From Chitinophaga eiseniae (GTDB lineage Bacteria > Bacteroidota > Bacteroidia > Chitinophagales > Chitinophagaceae): 64,000 bases of DNA. Positions 1 to 7,204 of the stretch are shown here, piece after piece. Made by a program: the position numbers and the translations under genes. The DNA is taken from assembly GCF_012641265.1 (NCBI RefSeq), contig NZ_JABAHZ010000008.1, forward strand, positions 124,001 through 188,000, in the 5' to 3' direction. The notes beneath the pieces were generated by a model that had not been told where the DNA came from, ran no database searches, and saw only the letters and a program-made list of their open reading frames with translations. How positions within the stretch are numbered: position 1 is the first letter of the stretch; every line of letters begins with the position of its first letter.

Positions 1-587
1 GCGATCCCCTCGCGGAGATGAAGGGTATCATTCCAGGAGGCAGTACGGGTGCCTTTTTCGCCCGACAGTTCAAATTTGTCTTTTCCTATTGGCGATACCA
101 CATAGGAGGTTTTCATAATGGTATCTTTGAGGGAAAGCCATTGCAGTGCAAAAGGGAGGTTACCGTATTGCTCGGTTTCCTTTACCCTTCCTTCTACAAA
201 GTAAGAAGTATTTAGTTGCAGGTTGTTGACCACCTTCTGCATGAGTGTACGTGATGTCAATATCTCTACTTCATTGTCGACACTGCTCTTATTGGAAAAC
301 ACTTCGAGTTGCTGGAGTATTTCCTGGCCGGGGATATCCCCCCCTTTCTGGTCATCTTTCACCAATACTTTGGCGCTGATCTTATAGCCTGGTGTGGCAT
401 AGCGGAGGTATAGCCATGCGCCGCCTACTCCCATGATCACAAAGATGACAAACAGGTACCAACGCCGCATGAGGGTATCGAGTATGTAACGGGGACTGAT
501 ACCATTGTCTTTCTCTGGCTCCCTGGCCTCGTGCCCATTTAAATAGGCGCCCTGATTTTTAAAGATGTGCTCTGGCATGTTTTCCAT
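1..587 (-). CDS. Wzc-like polysaccharide co-polymerase / tyrosine autokinase, N-terminal part
   Basis: The frame is open from an ATG at 587 to the left edge, so only the first 195 codons are present and the C-terminus lies outside. An inner-membrane segment rich in V, I, F and G (about residues 44-62, after MRRWYLF) is followed by a periplasmic region with the pattern of Wzz/GNVR chain-length determinants (YKISAKVLVKDD, then NEVEILTSRTLMQKVV). Proteins of this family control export and chain length of capsular or exopolysaccharide and often end in a tyrosine kinase domain, which cannot be seen here. The gene starts 8 bases after the stop of the Wza-like gene, so the two are surely co-transcribed. 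Confident on family, not on presence of the kinase domain. Confidence 0.8.
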   Translation of the reverse strand, partial: MENMPEHIFKNQGAYLNGHEAREPEKDNGISPRYILDTLMRRWYLFVIFVIMGVGGAWLYLRYATPGYKISAKVLVKDDQKGGDIPGQEILQQLEVFSNKSSVDNEVEILTSRTLMQKVVNNLQLNTSYFVEGRVKETEQYGNLPFALQWLSLKDTIMKTSYVVSPIGKDKFELSGEKGTRTASWNDTLHLREGI

Positions 588-595
588 TTAAAAAT

Positions 596-1408
596 TTAAA
601 ATTTGACTCTCGACACCACTACGATCAACAGTGATAGAACAGATGCCATGATAGAAATACGTTTTACCTGCGCCAGGTCTGTGCTGGATACTTTAGCCTT
701 ATTAGGCTCTACGTATATCACATCTCCCTGTCTCAGGAAAAAGTAAGGAGAGGAAAAGATATTGCTCTGGTTCAGGTTCATCCTGATAAATTCCTTCTTG
801 CCGTTGTTATCCCTGATCAGCAGCACATTTTCCCTTTTTCCGTAGATGGTCAGATCGCCTGCGGCACCCAATGCATCCAGTAAGGTTACCTTCTCATTGG
901 GCATCACGTAGGTAGATGGTCTGTTGACCTCTCCCAGTACTGTTATTTTAAAATTGGCAAAGCGTACGTTCACTACCGGGTCTTTATAATAAGTAGCGGC
1001 TACTGCTTTGATATTTTCTCTTACGCTGTCGGTGGTTTTACCCTGTACCATTATTTTACCTATCAGGGGCAATACGATATACCCGTCTTTGTCTACCAGG
1101 TAACCACTTATCGCAGCGGGGGCTGCAGCCGTGGTATTCCCACTTACCGGTACGGGGGCGCTGGATTGATTCAGCATCGCCGTAGCGGTGGGATCTAATG
1201 TCTGGATGGTCACCTGTAAGATGTCATCCACCTGGATCAGGGGCGTTGAATAAGCCGCCTGTTGTATTTCATGCTGCCTGATGGTATCCGGTACATCCTT
1301 GAAATAAGTTATATTTTTAGGCGCCGAACAGGAGCTGACCAATAACGTGATGACTCCTGATAATAAAACGATAATTCCTTTGAAATCTCTGATAGATCGC
1401 ACACACAT
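596..1408 (-). CDS. Wza-like polysaccharide export lipoprotein
   Basis: A 270-residue protein of the polysaccharide biosynthesis/export family (Wza/BexD type). The N-terminus has a signal peptide ending in a lipobox (LLVSSCSAPK, Cys near residue 27), so it should be an outer-membrane-anchored lipoprotein. Residues about 55-150 match the export domain (VDDILQVTIQTLDP and a GYLVDKDGYIVLPLIGKI stretch), followed by an SLBB-like segment (VLGEVNRPSTYVMPNEKVT). It ends in a hydrophobic helix (SVLSLLIVVVS), seen in several family members. Its neighbours are an upstream CapD-like epimerase and a downstream Wzc-like partner, together the export core of an exopolysaccharide operon. The start was taken at the ATG that gives a complete signal peptide. 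Confidence 0.88.
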   Translation of the reverse strand: MCVRSIRDFKGIIVLLSGVITLLVSSCSAPKNITYFKDVPDTIRQHEIQQAAYSTPLIQVDDILQVTIQTLDPTATAMLNQSSAPVPVSGNTTAAAPAAISGYLVDKDGYIVLPLIGKIMVQGKTTDSVRENIKAVAATYYKDPVVNVRFANFKITVLGEVNRPSTYVMPNEKVTLLDALGAAGDLTIYGKRENVLLIRDNNGKKEFIRMNLNQSNIFSSPYFFLRQGDVIYVEPNKAKVSSTDLAQVKRISIMASVLSLLIVVVSRVKF

Positions 1409-1453
1409 ATTATAAATACTCTAGTTGCTGGTTTAGTAATGAATAAGGGTGGA

Positions 1454-3388
1454 TTAGATAATCATTTTTCCCTTATCAAGTTCTTCGTAGGCAGAGTTTT
1501 TACTGATAAACTCTGGTACCAGCTGCTTCATCCTGGCCACTGTTGGCGTGAGATAATGCTTCCTGGCAGATTCTATCAATTGGTTCACCTGCTCATTCAC
1601 TTCTGTAAAATCGACTGCTCTTACTTTGGCGATCATAATTTTTTCGTGATAAGTAGGCAATGTATTTTCGGCATTGTTTAAGAGTTCCTCATAGAGCTTC
1701 TCTCCCGGGCGCAGGCCGGTATAGATAATCTGGATATCTCTTCCCGGTTCTTTACCGGTCATCCGGATCATTTTACGCGCCAGCTCTGCAATCTTCATGG
1801 GCTGGCCCATGTCGAAAACGAATATCTCTCCTCCTTGTCCCATAGAACCTGCTTCCAGCACCAGCTGGCAAGCTTCGGGAATGGTCATAAAATAGCGGGT
1901 GATTTCCGGGTGAGTAACGGTTAACGGACCACCTTTTTCCAGTTGTTGTTTAAACCGGGGAATCACTGAACCATTTGAGCCCAGTACGTTTCCGAAACGG
2001 GTGGTGATAAAACGGGTAGGTGGCGCGCCAAAAATGGGGCCCATCTTCTGGTATTTTTCGCTGAGATAGTTATTGAAAGCTTGAGAAAAGATTTCTGCGA
2101 TACGTTTGGAGGCGCCCATCACGTTGGTGGGGTTTACCGCCTTGTCGGTGGATACCATCACAAATTTTTCCACGCCATAGTCTACCGACAATTCCGCTAC
2201 GATCTTCGTCCCCAGTACATTATTCATCACGGCGATAGATGGATTTTTCTCCATCATGGGCACGTGTTTGTATGCAGCAGCATGGTACACTACGGCAGGC
2301 GCATAGATATCAAACAGTTGCTGCATCCTTAACCGGTCGCATACATTACCGATATATGGAATCACCTGTATACCTTCGGATTTCTCTGCAATTTCCAGCT
2401 CCAGCTCATGCAGGGGCGATTCGGCTTTATCGCAGAGGACGATGACGGACGGTTTATAATTCAACAGTTGTCTTACTATCTCGCTGCCTATAGAGCCAGC
2501 AGCGCCGGTTACCAATATGCTCTTCCCTTTCAGGTCTTTATTCAGCTGTTTATTCTTAATATTAATAACAGACCTCTCGAGCAAGTCTTCAATATTAATA
2601 TCCTTTAGCTGAATGCTGTTGCTGGCGCCTTCTGTCCACTGGCTCACGGGAATAATTTTTTGCACCCGGATATTTAATGCCATGCACTCTTCTACCAGGT
2701 CGTTCAGGTGAGCTGGGTCCAGGTGATCGTTAGGAATAAGCAGTAAGGAGATGTTTCCTTCCTTTACCATTTTAAAGAGTTGCCCTTTCCGGGAAGCATA
2801 TACAGGAAGTCCTTCTATGGATTTGCCTGCATGTGAGTTGGTATCCGCCAGGAATGCGGTGATCCGGATATCGGCAGCCGGGTCATCACTGATAGCTTTA
2901 CGCAGCATCATGCTGGAATGCCCGGTATAGTAAATAGCTGCGCGGGTACGGTTGCGCCGGGGAATTTTTTTATAATACCGGAATATCCATTTTGCCAATA
3001 ACCGGTAAGACAATAACAGGAAGGAACTAACAAAGAAATTAATCAGGATAACGGATATGGGGAAGATATTCATTTCCATATCCGGTAAGCGGCTGTAACC
3101 TATTGTAAATAATATCAGGCAGCTGGTAATATTCAGGCCGGCAATACGGCCAATATCCGCCAGGCTGGTATATCTCACGATGCCGCGATAAGTCCGCAAT
3201 AAGAGCGACAGGCACAGGTTTACACCCAGCACAATCGCGGCGGTTTTCACCGTTGCATATGCCATTAATGCCTCAAGATCAAAATTAAGCCGGAGGAGGA
3301 ATGCGATATTAATTGCGATAACGGAACACCCGAGGTCTAATAGAAGAATTAGCCATGACGGGGTAATCCACGATGAACTACGCACCAT
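1454..3388 (-). CDS. CapD/FlaA1-type membrane-bound UDP-sugar epimerase/dehydratase
   Basis: A 644-residue polysaccharide biosynthesis protein. Four hydrophobic helices occupy about residues 12-120, then a CoA-binding-like Rossmann region (about 145-270), then an extended SDR domain with the nucleotide motif VTGAAGSIGSEIV near residue 290. The catalytic segment has VSTDKAVNPTNVMGASKR: like other large CapD/WbpM-type proteins it shows M-x-x-x-K in place of the SDR Y-x-x-x-K. Family members convert UDP-GlcNAc to 4-keto-6-deoxy sugars, the first step toward capsule or O-antigen sugars. It is the first gene of the leftward export operon seen here, with 45 bases to the Wza-like gene. Upstream is a long AT-rich leader. 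Family confident; exact substrate unknown. Confidence 0.9.
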   Translation of the reverse strand: MVRSSSWITPSWLILLLDLGCSVIAINIAFLLRLNFDLEALMAYATVKTAAIVLGVNLCLSLLLRTYRGIVRYTSLADIGRIAGLNITSCLILFTIGYSRLPDMEMNIFPISVILINFFVSSFLLLSYRLLAKWIFRYYKKIPRRNRTRAAIYYTGHSSMMLRKAISDDPAADIRITAFLADTNSHAGKSIEGLPVYASRKGQLFKMVKEGNISLLLIPNDHLDPAHLNDLVEECMALNIRVQKIIPVSQWTEGASNSIQLKDINIEDLLERSVINIKNKQLNKDLKGKSILVTGAAGSIGSEIVRQLLNYKPSVIVLCDKAESPLHELELEIAEKSEGIQVIPYIGNVCDRLRMQQLFDIYAPAVVYHAAAYKHVPMMEKNPSIAVMNNVLGTKIVAELSVDYGVEKFVMVSTDKAVNPTNVMGASKRIAEIFSQAFNNYLSEKYQKMGPIFGAPPTRFITTRFGNVLGSNGSVIPRFKQQLEKGGPLTVTHPEITRYFMTIPEACQLVLEAGSMGQGGEIFVFDMGQPMKIAELARKMIRMTGKEPGRDIQIIYTGLRPGEKLYEELLNNAENTLPTYHEKIMIAKVRAVDFTEVNEQVNQLIESARKHYLTPTVARMKQLVPEFISKNSAYEELDKGKMII

Positions 3389-3539
3389 AGGTTCAATAAT
3401 AAGATATGGTTATTAAATATAAATATGCTCGGCTGACTAACTACATTCGCGCAGGTTTTCCAAGGTTTTCATAAGGGCGCTTTCAGTTAATGTCAGAACG
3501 AAAATAAATGATTACAAACTATCGGTTTTCAAAGTTATC

Positions 3540-3547
3540 ACAAAGTA
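3540..3547 (-). promoter_or_regulatory. Candidate -7 box for the polysaccharide operon
   Basis: On the minus strand the bases read TAACTTTG, an exact match to the Bacteroidota -7 consensus TAnnTTTG. It would give a leader of about 150 bases before the epimerase ATG. No clear -33 TTG at the expected spacing was found, so this is tentative. It overlaps one GTTATCA half-site of the operator-like cluster beside it. Confidence 0.3.
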
Positions 3548-3566
3548 ACTACTAAATTTGATAACT

Positions 3567-3588
3567 TCTGTTATCAAAAAGTAAAGTG
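3567..3588. promoter_or_regulatory. Operator-like palindrome TTTGATAAC-N4-GTTATCAAA
   Basis: A perfect 9-bp inverted repeat with a 4-base spacer. Further GTTATCA or TGATAA half-sites lie at 3544-3550 and 3619-3624. The cluster sits just upstream of, and partly over, the candidate -7 box of the polysaccharide operon, so binding of a dimeric regulator is a reasonable inference. No regulator gene is adjacent. Confidence 0.4.
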
Positions 3589-4144
3589 TGAAAAAAAATT
3601 TTCAACATCTCTATCTTTTGATAAAACGACAGTGCATAAGGAATCCGAACCGGCTTTAACAAGCGATTATAACAACACCGTATCGGAAGGATTATTCGTT
3701 CAAACGCTACCTGTACACACAATACAGAAATAACCCTGACGTATACACGAATACAGATCAGATCAGCAACATCTGCTATTCATATGACCTATAACTACAG
3801 AAATTTTACCTGACTTGCTCCCTTGGTGGCGGAGCAACAGCTGCTGCTTTTTTAATAAATGGCTTCTCTTTGACAGCTCTAAAGTGTTTGCTAAGTGATG
3901 ATACATGGTCTTTCAATTTTCTGGTTAACGCAGTTACTAAAAAATATGGCTATACGATATGGTCAAAAAAATCTGCGTCAATGACTACTTACAATGCCCG
4001 CACTAGAAACAAACACCATACCAACTTTGACAATTTATTTATTTTTATGATCTAAAGTTAACGAACTATTTAAACAAATAACGTTGTCTTTAAAAATTTA
4101 CTAAAATATTTATATTATACATCTATCAGGATACCTGACTAACG

Positions 4145-4178
4145 GCACGGCCCCTCCGTTTAAGCGGAGGGGCCGTGC
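4145..4178 (-). terminator. Hairpin after lutC
   Basis: A 14-bp perfect GC-rich stem (4145-4158 with 4165-4178) and a 6-base loop lie 72 bases beyond the lutC stop codon, in the position expected for the operon terminator. The following minus-strand sequence has no clean T-run, so efficiency is uncertain. Confidence 0.6.
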
Positions 4179-4249
4179 TATGCCTGCTAACGCAGAAGTG
4201 CATACGTAATTTATATGATGGTGCACCTATCAGGTCGCGCCTACGTAAT

Positions 4250-4819
4250 TTATCCGATGATAAATACCACCAGGCTTTTGGCGCCATGTGCTCCCAGCAC
4301 CAGGGATTGCTCTATATCAGCGGTTTTGGAAGGTCCGGCAATAAAGACCCCGAAACCGGACTGAGGGGCTCCTATTTGTTCGTAGGCCTCATGCATGGTA
4401 GGCAATAGCCGTTCACGTGGTAATACGATAGCCAGGTGCTGACAAATAAAGGGCAGTACCCGCGCATGTATATCCTCCTCCGTAACCCAGATGGCGCCAT
4501 TTTCTGCCACTCCCCATTGTCCCGGTACAATAGCCATATCCACATCTTCCAGGAGGTGAGGATCTTCGTTGGCCCATGCCCGTTGTATATCGCTGGCAGT
4601 AATTACCCGTTGTAAACCGGGGTACTGTTGTGCCAGGATAGCAGGGATTTCGCTTTCGGCTTTTATTTCAAACAGCACACCGCCTAATCCTTCCAGCACT
4701 TTACGGTAAGCCTCCAATGTGCCGGGCATATTACCGGATAAACCGGTCAGCGAAGGAAGAGCGGATGCTTCCGGCTGATGTTGTTTTATAGCGGCTAATA
4801 TTTTTTCCCTGCTGCTCAT
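4250..4819 (-). CDS. lutC: Lactate utilisation protein LutC (LUD domain)
   Basis: A 189-residue LUD-domain protein, third member of the LutABC L-lactate oxidation complex, which converts lactate to pyruvate in the cytoplasm. The central and C-terminal signature is visible (ENGAIWVTEE, a VPGQWGVAENG segment, and the closing IAGPSKTADIEQSLVLGAHG stretch typical of LutC). Its ATG overlaps the lutB stop by four bases (ATGA), showing translational coupling. A hairpin downstream ends the operon. Length is slightly below the usual 220-240 residues because the N-terminal part is short. Confidence 0.9.
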   Translation of the reverse strand: MSSREKILAAIKQHQPEASALPSLTGLSGNMPGTLEAYRKVLEGLGGVLFEIKAESEIPAILAQQYPGLQRVITASDIQRAWANEDPHLLEDVDMAIVPGQWGVAENGAIWVTEEDIHARVLPFICQHLAIVLPRERLLPTMHEAYEQIGAPQSGFGVFIAGPSKTADIEQSLVLGAHGAKSLVVFIIG

Positions 4820-6195
4820 GTTGACTTTTTATTTTTCTTATACCATTCAGAAAATGATTGTGCCGGCGGCGCTGGCATTTCCCGTTGTTTATACCAGGGA
4901 TTCATCCGGTTGTTAACCATCCCCGGAAAAGCACGCATCACCCAGCGGCCCATTTTACCGGCTGTTTTATATACACCGGGAGCAGATAATACCCCTGTCA
5001 TTACTTTCATGCCAGCGGTTTTAGCCGTGCTGGTATAACCTTCTTTTACCAATACCTGCCGCCACTTATACAACTGCTGGTGAATATCTATTTTCACGGG
5101 ACATACATTGGAACAGGACCCGCAGAGCGTCGACGCAAAGGGCAAGTCAGCATAATCCTTCATATCCAGGTTAGGTGCCAGGATAGCGCCAATGGGACCC
5201 GCTACCGCATTGTGATAGCTATGTCCGCCGCTGCGCCGGTATACGGGGCAGGTATTCATACAGGCCCCGCAACGGATACATTTGAGCGAGTTCCGGAAAT
5301 CTTCCCGTCCCAGCTGCCGGGAACGACCATTATCTACCAGCACAATATGCAGCTCCTGCCCTTCCCGGGGCTTCCGGAAATGACTGGAATAGGTGGTAAT
5401 GGGTTGCCCGGTAGCGCTGCGTGCCAGGAGGCGCAGGAAAACGCCCAGGTGCTTACGCTGCGGGATTATCTTTTCTATGCCCATACAGGCTATATGTACC
5501 TTGGCCAGGTGTGCTCCCATATCTGCATTTCCTTCATTGGTGCATACCACCATCTCTCCCGTTTCCGCTACAGCGAAGTTCACGCCGGTAATAGCGGCGT
5601 CGGCCTGGAGGAATTCTTTCCGGAGATGTAGGCGGGCGGCCGCTGTCAGGAATTGCGGATCAGCATTGCCGGCGGGAGTGCCCAGGTGTTCATGAAATAA
5701 CTCGCCGATTTCCTCTTTCTTTTTATGAATACAGGGCAATACGATATGGCTCGGTGGTTCCTTGGCCAGCTGCACAATCCTTTCGCCCAGGTCCGTATCA
5801 ATCACTTCAATACCGTTGGCTTCCAGGTGTGGATTCAGGTGGCATTCCTCTGTGAGCATGGATTTACTTTTCACCATTCGCTTCACCCCATGTTTTTGGA
5901 GGATATCCGTCACAATACGGTTATGCTCTGCCGCATCCGCCGCCCAGTGTACAATGGCGCCATTCTGCTGTGCCTGTTGTTCAAACTGCAGTAAATAATC
6001 ATGCAGGTTGCCCAGCGCATTGAGCTTAATGCTGGAAGCGGTATCTCTCAACTGCTCCCACTCCGGGATGGTCCACGCCATGCGATCGCGCTTGGCGCGT
6101 ACCCACCACAGGGTCTGGTCATGCCAGTTTACCCGGGGTTCGTCCTCGTTGAACTTGTCGGCCAGTGTGGCGTGATCAGCTGTTTGCCTGTTCAT
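4816..6195 (-). CDS. lutB: Lactate utilisation iron-sulfur protein LutB
   Basis: A 459-residue protein with an N-terminal LUD domain and a C-terminal ferredoxin-like domain. Two cysteine clusters are seen (CIRCGACMNTCPVYR and CGSCSNVCPVKI), fitting two 4Fe-4S centres. The segment MVKSKSMLTEE and the GITGVNFAVAETGE region are typical of LutB. Electron transfer within the LutABC complex is the known family role. I start at the ATG at 6195 (MNRQTADHA). An upstream in-frame TTG at 6222 would add nine residues but lies deep in lutA. The chosen start overlaps lutA by 20 bases. The B. subtilis family member is of similar length. Confidence 0.92.
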   Translation of the reverse strand: MNRQTADHATLADKFNEDEPRVNWHDQTLWWVRAKRDRMAWTIPEWEQLRDTASSIKLNALGNLHDYLLQFEQQAQQNGAIVHWAADAAEHNRIVTDILQKHGVKRMVKSKSMLTEECHLNPHLEANGIEVIDTDLGERIVQLAKEPPSHIVLPCIHKKKEEIGELFHEHLGTPAGNADPQFLTAAARLHLRKEFLQADAAITGVNFAVAETGEMVVCTNEGNADMGAHLAKVHIACMGIEKIIPQRKHLGVFLRLLARSATGQPITTYSSHFRKPREGQELHIVLVDNGRSRQLGREDFRNSLKCIRCGACMNTCPVYRRSGGHSYHNAVAGPIGAILAPNLDMKDYADLPFASTLCGSCSNVCPVKIDIHQQLYKWRQVLVKEGYTSTAKTAGMKVMTGVLSAPGVYKTAGKMGRWVMRAFPGMVNNRMNPWYKQREMPAPPAQSFSEWYKKNKKST

Positions 6196-6931
6196 CTGTG
6201 TATTGATTGAGTATTTCAGCAATATGCATCACTTTCACACCGGCATGCTGCCGGCGCAAAATACCTTCCATGTGCATGAGACAACTAACATCGGTACCGG
6301 TAATGACCTCTGCGCCGTGTTTAACGTGGTCGGCTACACGATCTTTCCCCATTTTTACGGACACCGCTTCTTCAGCTACGCAGAAAGTACCACCAAAGCC
6401 GCAGCACTCATCCGCTCTGTCCAACGGTACCAGCTCCACTCCTTCCACCATGCGCAGCAACTGTTCGGGTTTGGAGAAAGGCGCAGCCACCAGCTCGCTC
6501 ATCTGCGCCAGTCCAAGGCCACGCTGTCCATGGCAGCTCTGGTGTAATCCCACTTTACAGGGGAACCTGGCTGGCAACGACGTTACCTTCAGCACATCGG
6601 TCAGGAATTCGGTGAGTTCGTATATACGTTGGCGTATTTTCTCTGCCTTCGGTTCCGCCGCCGGATCATGCAGGTGATCCTTGATATGGAGCACACAACT
6701 GCCGGAAGGGCCTACAATATAGTCGTAGTCAGCAAAGTTTTTGATGAACAGGCTATTGCACTGGTGCGTCAGGTGCTCATATCCTGAATTGGCCATGGGT
6801 TGTCCGCAACAGGTTTGTCCCTGCGGGAATCCCACTTCACATCCCAGTTTCTGTAACAACTGCAGGGTGGCAATACCTACCTGCGGGTAGAACTGGTCAA
6901 TATAACATGGTATAAATAATCCTACTTTCAC
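6176..6931 (-). CDS. lutA: Lactate utilisation protein LutA (CCG-domain oxidoreductase)
   Basis: A 251-residue protein with the two cysteine-rich CCG domains of the heterodisulfide reductase/GlcF type: CCGQPMANSGY near residue 40 and DECCGFGGTFCV near residue 170. It begins with GTG (MKVGLFIPCYIDQFYPQVG), which aligns with the start of known LutA proteins, so the GTG is chosen over any internal ATG. It is the first gene of the leftward lutABC operon, overlapping lutB by 20 bases. A TAnnTTTG box lies about 36 bases upstream. No LutR or LutP gene is adjacent. Confidence 0.92.
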   Translation of the reverse strand: MKVGLFIPCYIDQFYPQVGIATLQLLQKLGCEVGFPQGQTCCGQPMANSGYEHLTHQCNSLFIKNFADYDYIVGPSGSCVLHIKDHLHDPAAEPKAEKIRQRIYELTEFLTDVLKVTSLPARFPCKVGLHQSCHGQRGLGLAQMSELVAAPFSKPEQLLRMVEGVELVPLDRADECCGFGGTFCVAEEAVSVKMGKDRVADHVKHGAEVITGTDVSCLMHMEGILRRQHAGVKVMHIAEILNQYTDEQANS

Positions 6932-6966
6932 GGGTAAAGTAATTTAAATGATCATTGCTGACCCTG

Positions 6967-6974
6967 CAAATTTA
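6967..6974 (-). promoter_or_regulatory. Candidate -7 box for lutABC
   Basis: The minus strand reads TAAATTTG, matching TAnnTTTG, 35 bases before the lutA GTG. No -33 TTG was found at the usual spacing. Confidence 0.4.
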
Positions 6975-7048
6975 GCGGGCAACGTAATAGTAATCCTACC
7001 TCTTTTTTACCGGTTACTGGCTTATTTTTCACTGGTACAAAATAAAGA

Positions 7049-7073
7049 ACCGGATTGGTGTTACCAACCCGGT
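7049..7073 (-). terminator. Terminator-like hairpin between the helicase gene and lutA
   Basis: An 11-bp stem with one A/C mismatch and a GTT loop (7049-7059 with 7063-7073). On the minus strand it is followed by CTTTATTTT, so it fits a rho-independent terminator for leftward transcription coming from the helicase gene and the long hairpin beyond it. Confidence 0.55.
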
Positions 7074-7092
7074 CCATCCTGCTGTGGAGCAG

Positions 7093-7200
7093 AAAGCATA
7101 AAGCAGAAAGCAAAAAGCTATTGTAGCGAGTGATTAATACGAGTAAATACCCGCTAAGATCACTCGCTACAATAGCTTTTTGCTTTCTGCTTTATGCTTT
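7093..7200 (-). repeat. Long hairpin A: 42-bp perfect inverted repeat
   Basis: Arms 7093-7134 and 7159-7200 are perfectly complementary over 42 bases, with a 24-base loop. The right arm ends 4 bases from the helicase stop codon. The outer arm (AAAGCAGAAAGCAAAAAGC) and a loop motif (AAATACCCGCTAAG) recur in hairpin B at 47168-47272, while the inner stem differs in a base-paired way. It is one of four such elements, all placed directly after leftward stop codons. Confidence 0.9.
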
Positions 7201-7204
7201 CGGC

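Larger units (their letters stand above)
3389..4249. other. Gene-free 0.86-kb region: leader of the polysaccharide operon and 3' flank of lutC
   Basis: No credible gene is seen; the only open frame here (3870-4055) has no family signature or start signal. The part near 3388 should hold the leader and promoter of the polysaccharide operon. The part near 4250 holds the lutC terminator hairpin. A 12-base direct repeat (TACGTAATTTAT) occurs at 4203-4214 and 4242-4253, the second copy covering the lutC stop codon. The middle (3600-4140) is AT-rich with nothing recognised. Confidence 0.6.

Noticed and set aside
3870..4055. 61-residue open frame in the polysaccharide leader region
   Set aside because: No family signature, no start signal, composition of random AT-rich DNA.
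5080..6677. Several long plus-strand frames over lutB and lutA
   Set aside because: Antisense shadows of genes with clear iron-sulfur and CCG motifs; no domain features of their own.
7093..7200. Hairpin A as an insertion sequence or transposon end
   Set aside because: No transposase, no target duplication seen, and arms are separated by only 24 bases; better described as a repeat hairpin.
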